NCBI GenBank assembly: GCA_023055505.1
Contig: JALIRH010000023.1
Location: 11,404,271-11,468,270 of the forward strand
DNA: 64,000 nt
Reading direction: 5' to 3'
Origin: Callipepla californica brunnescens
Taxonomy: Eukaryota > Chordata > Aves > Galliformes > Odontophoridae
Part shown: positions 21,101 to 36,100 of the stretch, one piece after another
Position numbering within the stretch: the first letter of the stretch is position 1
Layout: each line of letters starts with the position of its first letter
Program-made: the position numbers and the translations under genes
Notes under the pieces: generated by a model
Told to the model about the DNA's origin: nothing
Database searches by the model: none
Seen by the model: the letters and a program-made list of their open reading frames with translations, nothing else

Positions 21101-24100
21101 CCGGTCTTTGTTGATAACTGAGGAATTCTGCACTCTTGAGCTACAAATTTAAAATGTTTCTCTGTCTCCTAAAGAAAATTCTTCACTCTATCCAGATCAG
21201 TTCTCAGTTTGGGAAACAGCTGCAGAGAGTGAGTCTGCATGGGAGTGCTTTGATGTAAAACTCCCACAAGAGCCCTCACCTGTAGGGGAATCTCTGCTCC
21301 TTCATCCTTTATTTACTTTCTGAATTTGTACACAACACTGTTCTGACAAATAACGTTTAAAATATGTTTTTATAGGAAGTGAGGATAATGCCATTTAACT
21401 ACTTCTTTTTCTCATTCATGGATCAAAACATCCTAGCTTCTAGTTTATGATATGACTACTGAGAACTTTAGCATTTCAGTGCAGGAGGCAAAGACACAGA
21501 AGGGACTAGTGGAGAGATTTAAATTAAGGAAGTTAAGATATTTCGCATTATACTATCTAGTGGGTAAGGCTACACTAGCTTGCAGAGGAGGAAGAAAGGA
21601 GATGTTTGGAATGATGGTGTTTGATTTCCCAATGAACTATTACATGTGATGAGCCCCGATCAGGGTGCTCATGGAAGTGGACCAAACATTGGAAGTTGGA
21701 AGTGATCAAACATTTGTCTGCTGATGGAAGCACTGAATCAATTCCTTCTTCTGCTCTGATTTCACATGCTGCTTTTGATTTATCTGTTATCTCAGTCCTC
21801 GAGTTTTCACACTTTCACCCTTCTGATTCTCTCCCCCACCCCACTGAGGGGGAGTGAGTGTGCAGATCTGTGAGGCTCAGCTGCTCGTCAGGGTTAAACT
21901 ACAAAAGCTGTAGATAGCAATAAAAAATTTTAAACACCAATATAGAAGACATGAAGACAACCAAAGACACAGAACTGAGCTTACTGCCTGTCTTTCAGCC
22001 ATATAAACTGTTCACTCGGAACCAAAACAGCAAGGAAAAAATAACTTTTACAAATATATTCCAGCCACCGTAACTGAAGAACCCTTCACAGCGGAAAAGG
22101 AAGCTATTAAATGTACTTCATGTTGTGCTCTACATTTCTTCAAAATCACCGATGTAGACACAAAGCTTGTTTCTCTGGAAGAATGTACTTCCTCAGTTGT
22201 GCAATATTCAATATGAAGACAAAAGATATTTGTTTCCTCCTACAAGCACGAAAAACAAGCAATAAACCACCCCCACTCCCCCTACCATTACAGAAAACCT
22301 GAAAGAAATTTCAGTATAATTCATTATTAACACAATAGTCACACAATAGACAGAAAAGTTATTGAAGAATTTGTTTTGGAAAGGTATTTAAGCATATGTC
22401 TAACTTAGCAGTACCTCAAAGAACCCCTGGTTCTTCAAGTTCAGTACATATTCAGGTCCCTTGCTGAGCCTCCGTCAGAGGAATTACAGGAAAAAAAGCC
22501 TACCAGAAGCAGACTGACAGCTTACCAGATAGACATCCAAAACCGAAGCATTATCGTTTTCCATTTCCAGTGTGCTCTGTTCTGATGTCAAATAGATGGC
22601 ACTATCTTCTAAAGTGAATGTTGAACTTGAAGGCAACTCTTTACTGGAAAGCAAAGGGAGATTACAGTCAACAACAAAAAATATGTGTTGCAGATCTCAG
22701 TCACAGCTGAAATCCTAAAATAAATTTCTCTCTAACATACAAGCTTCAAATACTTGAGAAGTATGAAAATGAACAAGTACAGGCATATAGCTGGTTAACT
22801 GGGGGCTCAGATTTGACTGACATATGCAAACCATGTTATTTCTAATTTTGTGGTCATTAGAATGGTACCGTGAACTCTGCTGGAAGAATGAATCTACACC
22901 ACAGTAATTTCATTAATATCCACATCACAACGGTACAAATCCTGAGAACATTTTGAAGTTTAAAACAGAGGAAAAAAGGGACTTAGTAATAAAGCACAGT
23001 AGCATTGGACTTTCTCATGTAGATAAGACATCACTGGCAGCCAAGAGTTCAGATGGGAAAGTGGGAGAAGAAAAAGCGTACTGAAATCAGAACAGCTCTG
23101 CAAGCAAGAAATGCTGGCAGATCAGGTACGCAGCACTATTTCAATCAGGGATACGATTTATGTTCACTGCTATGGAGAAAGAATGTGGAACTACAATTAC
23201 AACCGCACCAGAATCTTGTTTTGTACATAGCTGGAACCACAAAGCAGTCCGTTGTGTCCGTTGTGCTTTACGGGACTTAAGCACCTGTATCACTCATCCT
23301 TACTGGCTGCCAGAAATGAAGGGACTTCAGTTTTGTACAGCCATATTTCAAATGTTCTTGCCTATGTACACATGAAGTGAAAAGCAAACAATCCTGCATT
23401 ATAACTGGCTGTTAAAACATGGCCACAGCCATCAGTCTGTAAATGAGGAAAGGATTTATTTTCCCCTCCCTTTGCAGTACTTCATGGTTTAGGCATGTTT
23501 CAGATTATCAAGTTAGAAAGGGTACAGCTAGAAAGCAGATAAAAACGGTCAACAAAATAATGAATCATCAGTCATCCTTGTGTCATGTCAGTATTAAGTG
23601 CACAGTGCTACATGCACCACCGTACAATGCTCCTTTTACTATATATGTGTATTAGGCATCTCTTCAACTGCAAGACTAACTCGTTTGTCCCGAGGGAGAT
23701 TCAGCCCCCACTGGGTTAGCAGCAGCTTTCTAGCACCCTCTATTTGTACTGTATTATGGAACATATTTCAGACATAGCAGCTTTCTGCCAACAGTTCATT
23801 TTACTAAAAGGAAAGGAAGAAAAAAAAGGGGCTGCTGCCAAATGGTGATTATGTTTTTATCATCTCCCACAAGATAAGCTCTGGCATTAAAGATACTATT
23901 TTTGATAAAAGAGAAAAAAAAAAGTCACTTTTGCTTGGTTGTGTAATTTAGACTGACTGTGATGCTCGGTTCAGCCTCAGAATATGGAGAGGCCCGTATA
24001 AGAAAACCACGTGACACCAGATGAATATGCAGAAAGCTGCTACTACTTTTATAAAAGCATGCTAAGTCAGTCGTCTGCTGTTCTGGAAAGCAGTCCTTGG

Positions 24101-27100
24101 CATCACTAAGAGCAGGCCAGGCAGTCTGGAGCATTTACTTTTTATTCCTGTATTATGTAAAATATACAAGGAAAAACAAAACAACCTAGAAATAGCTATC
24201 TGCTTCATGTAAGTGCTAAGCCACATCAGTGCTGTTACACTTAACTTCTCCCACTCAGGAAACCTCTAGCACCTGCACTCAGACTGGGTGAGATTTTCCA
24301 CAGTTCACATCAGTGCATTTTATTTTATGGCTGCCTTCTCAGAAGGCCGAGACCTGGTCCTGCTGTTCTTCTCTGGTTAATTCACCAGCTTACTGTTACA
24401 TGTACTTTTCCCTTTCCCAATTCTCCACTAGAATGTGTTTTGTTTTTTTTTTTTTTTTGTGCTGCTAGTTTGTTAAGTTATCATCTACTTTGCTTCACAA
24501 TCTGCCCTGGATTGAAAACAACAGCAAAATGAGCTCAGCACTCAGTGATGGGACTGTTAAACTACCGCTCTGTGACATAAAATAAAGACCATGCCATCTG
24601 CCCTTCAGAGTGCGCCTCTTTTTACGGTATGCAATGAGTCACGCAGGTCTGCCTGCTGCAGAAATCTACAGACAGGAATGAAGGCTGACACAAAAACAAC
24701 ACTGAAAGAAAAGTCAAGGAACAGCTCCTATTAATGTTACAGCTTGGTTATTTGTCAGTGAACTTCCTAAAAAGGAGAGAATGCACAGAAACGGATACAA
24801 TACCGTACAGAAATAAAAGAGAGAAAAAAAGAGAAGAAATTACAGAGTAAACTTAGGCACAGAAAACCAGCAGGGAATAAAGGCTCTTGCACAGAAGTGG
24901 GCATGAAAGAATATTTCAATTACAGTCAAATCCCCAGAAATTATTTGCAGGTAACAATCTTCTTGCTACTGCGCCATTCACACCAAACAGTTGAGATCAA
25001 TTCTAATACTCCTGAATGAAGAACTGTTTTCTAAAAGAAGAACAGAACTGCTGCATGACAGAGCTTTCTTTCACATATCCTAAGTTCGATAACTGGATAG
25101 ATAGGGCAAATTCTGAGAACTCTCTAAGAAAAATTTTCGTTTTTGTACTTAAAAGAACATATGCAGTCCATTTTGTGAAGCTAATCAGGACTAAATGCAT
25201 AAAGCAGAAAGAGGAAATTTGATGTCACTGCCATGCTAGGCTGCCTCTGGAGCCCATGCTGGTGTCAGTAGGAAAGCAACAACTTCAGCCAAGAGCTGAA
25301 CTCTGCCGCAGTTACAGTATACTGCTTATGTGCAACAATGCAATAACACCTGTTTTATGTACATCTGTTTAGTTAGAAATCAATTCCATGGCAGAAAATC
25401 ACATTTCTGTTTACTGAAATTGCCTTGTGATGACACTATGGAAAAAAAAAAAAAAAAAAGCATCCCTAAGATAAACATAACAACATTTCAAATTTTCCTA
25501 TGGAAAGTGAGGAAAAACAAGCTTTGTTTTTTTTTTTTTGTTTTTTTTTTAAGTCTTTGTCTTAATGTGGTCCATTTTTTAGAATCAATAAATATTTTGG
25601 TCTTATGATGAAACAAGGAGAAAAGCTGTATACATAGGCCTTTCTGAAACAGCATACTTCATCACATTTAATAATAGCAATAAAGCTCAAGTTCTCGTCT
25701 TCTTTAGTAGAAAATCAGAAACACTCTTCATTTTCGAGTCCTTCTGATACATTCTCCTGGACATGAGAGGCAAAAAATTAGCTCAAAAAGTTGAAGTTAG
25801 TGAGGAATTGCTTCTTTTAAGAATGGGTAACGGGCTTTGGTGTGTAAAATCTTCAGCAGGATTGTTATATAATTGTTACGTAACATTTTAGAGAAAATTA
25901 GCAGCTCGCTGCGTCATAAACTTTAAAATGTGCTCACAGAGGTTAATCGTAAGAATGCCTCACAGGATCAGTGGGCAGTAGAACTACTGTTACAAGATAC
26001 TGCTCAAATAACAACTACTGTGGGAAATCTACCTTGCATAGAACAGGTGTCTGCGGGTCTGTTCAACGCTGGTCTCGTGTTTACAATATAGAAATCAGTT
26101 CTAAAACTCCATCTTGTGCTTTATAAATTTCACACACATCTGAAAAAGTAGGACAGACATAAAAGCTTTGGCAAATGATCTTTTACTAACGCTGTACAAG
26201 GCTTTGAAGCTACAGACTTGAAAAAAAAAGTATACAGGACTAATCTAAATGCTGCTTTTGCCTCCCAAGTGATGGACTCTGACACTGAGTCTGTGCCACT
26301 AAACTCACACTAATAGCAAAACACAATGCGTGGACTGAGTCATAAAAGTCATGCTTTTAACTTAACTCTGTGGTTACATGAAGGTGAACTAATGCATAAT
26401 TTAATTGCAGGTGCCAGTTAAAGTCATAAGGCTTGTTATTTTTGCAGTTGACATATATATGTAGCTGACGAGCCTGTAGGTGTAAGCAGTCGGAATTCAG
26501 GAACTCAGCCTAGACTGTGCAGTGTTGAGTAATGGCAGCTTGGGGAGGGATCTACACACGAAGTCTGCTCGAAGAAGGTCCTCGGAATCTTCCTTCCAGA
26601 AAGAATTAATTGTGAAATAAGAATTCTGAGGATAAGTATGGACTATCATCTGCACCTTCAGGGACAAATTCATGCAAGGAAGCTCTTGCTCTTTTTTTCT
26701 GTGAAGGGAAGGACTCATGCTCTTTTTAGGTCTCTATAAAAACAGAGTGCACAGGTATCAACAGCTGAGTGGGATTACATGCGATTAATTCAGAAAGCAC
26801 AGATGGAAGCATGCCTACTCTATTACATACACAGAGATCTTCCTATGAAAACTCATAGCAATGTTAACAGACATCTTTTAATGGATGAATCCCAGATCTA
26901 CACAGAACTGCTGCACACAGAACTGCCACTTCTCAGGAGGGTTTTGTTTTTCTGAATTGGTGGAACCACCTTGTGAATGCTTTTACCATAAGAAGCGTCC
27001 TCCAGTGGGACTGTGTGGGCATGTGTAAGCTCATGATTGACACATGAGGAATTCAGGAAAAACTGAGGATGAACCCAAAAGCAGGTGACACCTCTCGTTA

Positions 27101-30100
27101 TTCACCAGAACTTATTTTAAGAAATGTACAGACTGATCTTTTGAGCAGAAAATAAACTAAGCAGGCACAATGCAAATAGAGTACTATATTTACTGCTTCC
27201 TGTTAATTATTACATTTGCCTGATATCTTGAAGATTTTTGTAGGTGGCAGTACTGTTTCTAAAGATGTTTTGAGGACCAAGTTTTTAATCAGGAAATATG
27301 GTCATCTATGAAATCAAAGAGGGCAGTTCTCTGAAAAAAATTGTGCACCTCTTCCACATACATATACATAAGGTTGGAGTAGGAACAGATGAACTAAAGG
27401 GTTACTCAAGGCAATTATAAAGCACCATTCCGTATCACTTGCTCCAAATAGCTGGAGGAACTTAGGCTAGCTCTTTACTCTTGGTTTGTTTCTAGTTCCA
27501 TTGCATTGCACACCACCTTTTGCTTTTCAAGTCAGCACTGAGTCCCTCTAGGAAGAACCTCCACTTTACAAAAGACCAGCCTTACGAAAGACTCCTCTGA
27601 TGCACTTCCAGTAAGGAAATACTCCTGCTAGTTGACAGAAAAATCTGATTTCAGACTTATTTTTCTTTAGACTATAAAGACCACAAGACAGAGATCATTA
27701 TACTAGGTGTAATTTGAGGCTAATGTCATTAAAATTTAGACACGCCTTAGTAAAGGCATCATTAGGGAAACTGGGCATCATCCAGATTTACCTTCCACTT
27801 TGCATTTCAAGTGAGAAGCTGATTATTTTTTTATTTATTTTTTATTACATGTCCAGGGCAAGCATTTACTGTGCAAGATAGATCCTCTCTTCTATTTCCA
27901 CAAATGCTTCATAAAACATCTCCAATAAATCCAAATATTAATTTTTGACACCACTGGAGATGGGGAGAATTCTGCTTGCTTAGACGACATATTATATATA
28001 TGCTCGCACTGGAAGAACAAAGAAAGTATCAGACAGTAGAATTAAATACGTGCTAATCTTCTCTCTAACAGTGCTTTCTGATACTCCTTCAGGACTGCAG
28101 GTAGCAGTGCTCTGCCCTTTAAACTAGTGTTCTTCACTCAGCTTTTCTGCTACATTTCTTCTTCTATTATACTTGACACAGAACTGCTGTTCCAGCAGAA
28201 TGCAATGGAAGCAGGACAATTTTTTAACTCAATTAAGTACCCTAGAACACTTACACAGATAAAAAGGCATATCACCTAGGTTACTGACTACTACAGTAGC
28301 AATCTTATACCAGAAGAAAGAAAAAAAATCAAAACTGATGCATACAAAGCTCCACAGATATTACAAAATACGTCTTCTACTAGTACATAATGAGATTTCC
28401 AAACTACAGACTTTTCTCAAATTAAACAAGTGAGCTGAATCTGATATGGACATCAGACATGCATAGGAGTAAAAAGTACTTATGTATGTGCAGAAGTATG
28501 CATGTATGTAAAATACAGATGTGAGTATGTGATCTCTTAATGCAACACACTTGCTATAAGCAGTCCTTAAAGTTCAAATTTCTGCAACAGCATCATCATG
28601 GCTGCACTGCTGATTGTTCTGTTTGAATGCAGACTTCCAGCAGAGCATCCAAAGACAAACTGGAGGAGAGGCAGGATCAGAAGAGAACAAGAGAAGACCC
28701 TATACACACAGAGTACAAAAAAAACACGTCACAGGAGCAGAGGTTTTGTACAATTTCAGCAGTGCACAGAGTTATAATTGTTAATGTGCAGACTGAAAAT
28801 GGAAAGAAAAGACAAGCAAAAACTTAACTTGTACAGTTACTTCCCCCCACTCAGTAAAGGTCACCCATGAGTGAGCTCAACCATGCTGCTGCTCTCATCA
28901 TCTTAAAGGAGTCTATTTTATATCTTGGCTCTTAATTCAAAAACAAAACACAAACCAAAAACGCAAAAAGCAGAAGTAATTCCATCAGAAAAGAACCAGG
29001 AAAGCCTTATTTTCTTTAAGCTTCATATTAGAGGTTGCTTCAATTGCATTCAAATTTTCTTTCTTTTCCATGGGGATTTCCCCACTGTTTCAGTGCATCT
29101 GTTTCTAGCACTGAAGTCTTCTTTCTCCACTTAAGTCGCACATTTACATTCAGCCAACATACACCTCTTTTAATCAGATTTAGGCAAATTTGTCTAACAT
29201 TTGAACATAACATATAAGAGTTTGCCCATACAGAAAACCAGACTCACATAAGGCATATTTCTCTCATATGAGGAAAAGTAACACCTACAAATTCTTTCCA
29301 CTGGGGAAAAAAAAAATCAGCAGAAGGCTACTTTTGTTTCCTAAGCTGTCTTTGAAGAGATTATTGGATAAAACTTCTGGTCCTGGACGCTGCAGTTCAA
29401 GGTGGGGAGTTTCAGGAAGTTTTAACCATGTAAGAGAAAACAATCCCTTGAAGACTTCCAAAGTTTCAAGTGGTCTGCGCCACAAAAATAAAAATTAGAA
29501 ATGCAAGATTGTTCACTGAAATTTAAACACAGCTAAGAATCATAGAAACATCGAGGCTGGAAAAGACCTCCAAGATCATCCTGACCAACCATCCACCTTT
29601 CACCAGTACTTCCCCACTAAACCATGTTCCCTAGTACATCATCTAAGTATTTCTTGAACACCTCCAGGAAAACGGCTCCACCACCTCCCTGGACAGCCCA
29701 TTCCAACACGTGAACACTCATCAGATAATACATCTTTCCCAGTGTTCAACCCGAGTCTTCCCTGGCACAGCTTGAGGCCGTTCCCTCTAGTCCTTATTGC
29801 TAGTTACAGGGAAGAAGAAAACCTCACCACTTCCTCCCTTCATATACTTGTACAGTGTGATAACGTCTCCCTTGAACCTCATCTTCTCCATACTAAACAA
29901 TTCCAGTTCCCTCAGCCACTCCCCAGAAGCCTTGTGCTCCAGACTCCCCACCAGCTCCAGTATCTTTCTCTGGACACGCTCCAGGACCTCAGTGTCTTTC
30001 TTGTAGTGGCGGGCCCAAAAGTGAATTCAGTACTCGAGGTGTGGCTTACCAGCACTGAGTACAGCAAGATGATCACTTCCCTGCTCCTGCTGGCAACACT

Positions 30101-33100
30101 AACAGAATGCTATTGGCCTTCTTGGCTGACTGGGTACTCCGCTGGCTCATGTTCGGCTGAGCACTGACCAGCACTCCCTGGTTAATTTCTTCCAGTCTTC
30201 CAGCCACTCTGCTCCACAACTGTAGCGCTGCCTGGGGCCATTGTGCTGAAAGTGCGGGACACAGCACTTGGTCTTGTTGTCCCACTGGCCTCAGCCCAGC
30301 AACCCAGCCTGTACAGATCTCTCTCCAAGGCCTTCCTACCCCCAGGTAGATCAGCACTACCTCCCAGCTTGGTGTTATCTATGAACTTTAAGGGTGCACT
30401 CAACGCCCTCATCCAGGCCATCAGTAAGGATATTGAAGAGGACAGGTCCCCGTACTGACCGCTAAGGAACACTTCTCATGACACATCATCAGTCGGATTT
30501 AACTCCATTCACCACCACTCTGTGGGCCCAGCCCTCCAGCCAGTTCTTTACCCAGCAAAGGCTATACATGTTGAAGTCATGGGCTGCCGGCTTATCTAGA
30601 ATACTCTAGGACACAGCACTGAGCCAAAAAAGCAGCATGTCTTCTCACTGTGTTGACACACGCTGGTCATTGGCACTACTGGGAATTATGGAGCCATACA
30701 TACACTGCGTTGGTACTACAGGATTATTTCCCTTTAGTATCATAAAACAAATTTCTGAGCAGCTGAGAGGAAATTCTTGTACTCTCTATTTTGTGCTAGG
30801 ACATTCTGAAGGCTATTTTCTTTAGGCTATTTTCCTCTTCAAATAGCCTAAAAAAAACGCCAAGCTAATTCTATTAAATAGAGGCCAACCAGTGATGTGA
30901 GACCAGTGAGGCAGCGGGTGGTCTGTTTCAGCAGTGGCAACAGCAGTGTGAAAGATGAGCCATGTTCTGTCCAGCCATGCACATTTTTATCAGCATGCAG
31001 GCTCTTTTTCACTGCTGGTGAAAATGCAGAGCTAATAATGGTGACTACGTTTAAAAATAATGTTTTGTAGCTGAGAATTTGCTCTACCAAACAGCGGTGT
31101 TGTACTCTATGTGCCTGTTGTAGTTTCCATGGAAACCAATGGAAGGTACTTTCAGAGCAACCTACGTATTAAACAGTGCCATGAAGAAGGAAGGATCACT
31201 GGTGCAGGAACTGGAACTTGGTACCAAGCTGCTTAATCCTGAATTGAATTTAATACTCAGCATATTTAGCAGCTTTCTCAACTTGTAAAAGAAAGCAGTT
31301 AGCTCTGACACAGAAGCTAATCCTTATGAACTGTATTCATATTGTGACATGAATTAGAACTTGTCTGAAAGAAAAATCTGTCACTAGGAAACTTGGCTAA
31401 AAAGGTTACAGCACAAGCAAACCTGGTGAAAAGTTACAGGTGGACCAGGAAGGATGCGAGATCTTAGCTGTAAGGAGATCACATGGCTGTAGTGCAAGGC
31501 CTCCATTTGACAGAGAGCCACATGCCTTGGAATACCGATGTAAGGTTTGTCCTGATAGCGTGTCACGTGGTACCGATAAATCAGAACTAAATGTGGCTTG
31601 CAGATACCACAGTCCTTTTCTGATTTTATAAGGTAATAACAGGTAAGGTTGCATTACTGATAACATTTCAGGTGAGATCTAGAGATCAAATCTAAACATA
31701 ATATTACTGTCTAGATCTGCTAAAGAATTGGTTCATTTTAGAACATATTTACATGAAAAAATCATGGCTTGCTCATACTTTTTCCCTACAATTAATTTGT
31801 AGACAGCAAAAAATTTTGGAATATTTTATTTGCAGTAAATCTGAACTCTTTAATGAGTCAGCTCCACCGTTCTCCTTTGCTGACTGATGATAATTAAATA
31901 CTTAACAAATATGATGCTTCAAGTAAACTAGAAAAACTAAACCTAATAACCTTATTAGACATTAGATATAAATACTGCCTATTTAGCAAAGCTAAAACTT
32001 GTTTCAAGACTAAGGAATTTTGAGACCCTACAGCCATCATACATTGGACAAGACTTACAGAAGTTAAACTGAAGGAGCTCCATTTCTGCTAGTGCGTATT
32101 CAACAGTAATGCCATTTGTCATACTTCTGTAACAAAAAACTCACCTCCAAACTGTACCTAATTCAGATTTTATTTTTCAAAACAGAGCTGAGCAAGGAGC
32201 CACATCAGTGAGCTTTTCTTCAATTTAACAAAGATGAAATCTTCAAGGAGCACTTTGATCAAGGAACTCTGCAAGTCATTTTACTTTTTACATGAAAGCG
32301 GTTGATGACATTTTAATAAGGAAGTAAAATTCTACTACCTCAGAATTTGTTGTAAAACTCCTTAATCTTTCTGGGCAACATACTAACTGTATCACGGTAC
32401 AAGAATTACTAAATTACTAGGTTTACACAGACACTGTATTATGCAGGATTTCAAATTATTACATAGAAATTCAAGATGCTTGATTTCACAACAGTTACTT
32501 TGCCTGACAAAAAAAGAGATAAAGAAACTGCTCATCTGTGACATCACATCCAGCAGTAACATCTCCAAGCAGGTAAGACTGTACAATATAAGATTTTTCT
32601 TCTGCCATCTTTTGGTAGCATTCAGGTACACACAATTTCCCACAAGCCTTACTGGTGTAACAGTGGTACTGTATAGACACAGCAGCAAGGTATCCAAGCT
32701 AGCTCACAAGTTTCATCCAAACATTCCCATTTTTATCTGTCCTGGATTAAACGGGATAGGCTCTTGTCACACCACTGGTAAAGGCTCAAAGAAATTCACT
32801 TCAGCAAATGGTCACTTCTAAAGAACTTAAAGCAGACCGTTCAGCACTGAACATATAGAATAAAAATCACCTTAAAAGGAGTTCTCTTTTCCTAGTAAAC
32901 AAAAGTTTTTTTACAGCCAAGTTATAACAGGTAATTCCAATCTTAGTAGTTTGTCTTGTGGAACAGAATAAGGCCTACATAAATTTTTAATGCCTAGTTT
33001 AGCTTTCAAAAATGATAAAAAAATTTAAAGAACACTGTCACATTTAAGCTGAGTTTATGCTTTTTACAGTGTGATCCATTGCAAAACGCATAAATCCAAT

Positions 33101-36100
33101 AGGATTACAGCAACTCTCCTTGAATGGAAACGGTCAATACTGGTCTACACAGAAATCTCATTCAGTTTTTTCTTTTGCAGAGCCTCCTCCCATTAAACAC
33201 ACTATTGGCCTTTCGCCAGACAGAGGGAGTCCTCTTCTAAACATAGCTGCTAGGATAAATTTACCTGCTAGAATAGAGCATAGGCTGATCACGTTGATAA
33301 CGCTCATCTACATTCAAGGAAGAAGAAGAAATGGTGGTTGCCAGAGAAGCTGCTTCAAACAGAGATGGAGTGCTTGGCACTAAATCCGGCCGGCGGCGTG
33401 AGCCCAGTACTGAATATACAAAAATAAAGAACAACGTTAACAACTTTCATTTCAAACTGGATCCAGGAGTCCTCATGCTACTCTGTGGGGTCACCTGGTG
33501 CTTTCACCAGTTTCTTGAAGCCTCCTAACATGCTTGAACAGCTGATACTGTGATATTAATGTGCCCATACCAACACGTTACAGGGTAAATTTCAACTACT
33601 AGCCAGTACATTTATCAGAATAGAAAGTAACCTGATGGACAAACATTACACAGCAGTATGAATATACAGTGAATTCTAAGAGCCAGGACTGGTCTCACAC
33701 TATGTGAGCCTTCTTTTCAGATAGGATTGGGTGGTTGGTTCTCCTTTGCATCTGGCTGGAAATGATCTTTGAAAGGGGTAGATTCTCTCTCTTTAAAAAG
33801 ACTCTTAGGCAAACAAATTGAGCTTGGAAACAATGTGACATATTCACTTAGGAGTCAGAGAAAAGAACAGCTCTGGCTCTGGACTTAATCTGGAAACTAT
33901 ACTGGACAAATTGTTTTAGGATCTCCTGCAAACCTTGATAACAAACTACTTTTTCCATGCAGTATCCAAGAATAATCCAAACCTGAACTTCTGAAGACTA
34001 GACCTTCTAGTTCAGGCTTATACAAAATTCTTACAAAAATACAGTTCAGACTGTTGATTTGAAAGGCATTACCTTCCTCATCAAGGCTGGAGTAGCTTTG
34101 TCCTTCAGTAATAATGCTGTGCTTTTCATCCCTCCACTCCTGGCTAACGGCAGACACTATTTCTTGTGATGTTGCCTTTAGCGCTGTGATGGAATTGCAC
34201 CGTTTCTTGGAAGGTGAAGACCTTAAAGCTGTGTTACCAAATGAACACAGGTGTTGAATTAAGTCAGCTCTGTACATCTTTAACAGCATACAGAAGGGCA
34301 AGCCACCTATAAAGCTAGAGTTCCTAGGTACAGATCAGTCTGCAGACTGTATACATCCAGATAAAAAAACCCACTTATCAGATAGCTTAGAACTTAACCC
34401 ACAGGCACCGGCTGGTTACTCATCTGTGAGCAAAACACTTCTGTACATTTGCTTTCTGGAGTTTCCTACTGATCACGGAACAAAAAAGTCACATCGGTCA
34501 ACTCAGCTTTGTATCACTGTCAGAAGTCTCCTATGTGTTATCAACCTGCACAATCAGAGAGATTGATACATAAGAAAACACAGACAGGAAAAATGAAAAG
34601 TTTTGGTGTCTTCTGAGAAGTTATGATCATTTCCTTGAGCCGTGAATTATTCCTATATAATGATGTATGTGCTACTATGGAATTTCTTCCTCGGCAGCAT
34701 GTGAAACCTAAACATTTTGGGGTAAAATAAACACTTCCAAAACGTCGAAGGATTGCATACTCAGAAAATGCCATTTACAATTCTCAGTAGGGATTTCCTA
34801 CTTAGAATAGCTCTTGGAGTGATAAAGCACAGTAGAAATACATATCAAAGAAGAATGCCTACATTCAAACATGTTGGAGATGGTATTTAATCAATCTTCA
34901 CTTATTCAGATTAAATAAGGTCACTGAGGCTATTGCTATGAACAGAAGCAGCACAAGACACATAATTAGCTCACATAATTTATCTATCAATGTCGGTATA
35001 TGGAAACTTATCTTCATATATCCCCTAATATGACAAAAAAAAAAACAAAAAAACACATAGGAAATATTCCTGCATAATCCCAATATCTCTAATGAATAAA
35101 CTCAAGCTCTGCTAATGTAAGTGCTACATGACCATAAATAAAGGATTCTCGTACTGCTGAGACAGAAGCATTACAAAATAATGACAATGAAAATACCTAG
35201 AAGAACAAACCCAACTATTTTCTTACCTTGAACTTTCTTGAAAACTCTTGAATTCATAAATTTTAAAAATCTATCAGCATAAAAACTTGGTCTGTGAACT
35301 GAAACTGTATCCTGCAAGATTGAAAAAGGTCTTAGTCACACTTTCTGTAAAAAAACCAAAATTATACTGTCAAGATATAAGTTCAGCACATCAGGTAAAC
35401 TGTGCTGTATGCTTCTGGTCTACTCAAAACAACAAAGCCCCAACAGTTCTTTCCTTTAAGAAAATTTAGCTCTAGGTAAAAGCACTACATTTATGAAGTT
35501 ATGAGCTCAAAGTTAAATAGCTACATTCTGCAAAACATATGCAGAATTTGAACATGGTATTTTTCAGAACACGAGTTTTTTAATGTCTTGCTAACTGGCC
35601 ACTGACCTGTGTAATTCATAAAGGAAGACCATTCTACCTGCTTTCTGAAAGGTCAACAAATAAAATCAGAGCATGTATTGAGAAATCAACCTAAAAGATT
35701 TCAGAAGCAGTTTAGATGATGTGGTGACATTAAGACTACAAAGATACCAGAAGCTTCTCTTCCCTGGTTAATAGAAAACGAAGTTCCATTACTTAAAGAA
35801 TCAACAATTAAAAAAAAAAACAAAAAAAAAAAAACATTTACCCCATCATAAACAAGAGCTTTCCATGAATGCTCCAGCTTCTTCATTAACCTAAGTGTAC
35901 AAAAAAAGAGTCAGAACTGCTTTATAAAATTTCCACATTCACAAGTGTAAGTATGAAATTCAGCTGTCACTTACCTGTAAGACTGTAGAATATCAATAAT
36001 CCCCATAAATAGAAGCAGCTTTTCTCCTTTATGGCTTTTAGCTGGAATACCTCCCATTCTGGCAGAAACAATAAAAATGTAGTTAGAATCTCTGGCTGTT

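Larger units (their letters stand above)
15187..22525 (-). other. PIP5K1B: PIP5K1B intron (terminal)
   Basis: 7.3 kb. Contains CR1 copies at 18428-18895, 19589-20152 and 20354-20387. A stretch at 16240-16640 is less AT-rich than its surroundings and unclassified. No gene recognised on either strand. Confidence 0.75.
22644..33264 (-). other. PIP5K1B: PIP5K1B intron
   Basis: 10.6 kb, AT-rich. Holds a 1.07-kb CR1 copy at 29538-30612, a perfect hairpin at 30821-30852 and homopolymer runs near 24438, 25440 and 25528. No gene seen. Confidence 0.8.

Noticed and set aside
29742..30167. 141-codon plus open frame
   Set aside because: Antisense of a minus-oriented CR1 copy.
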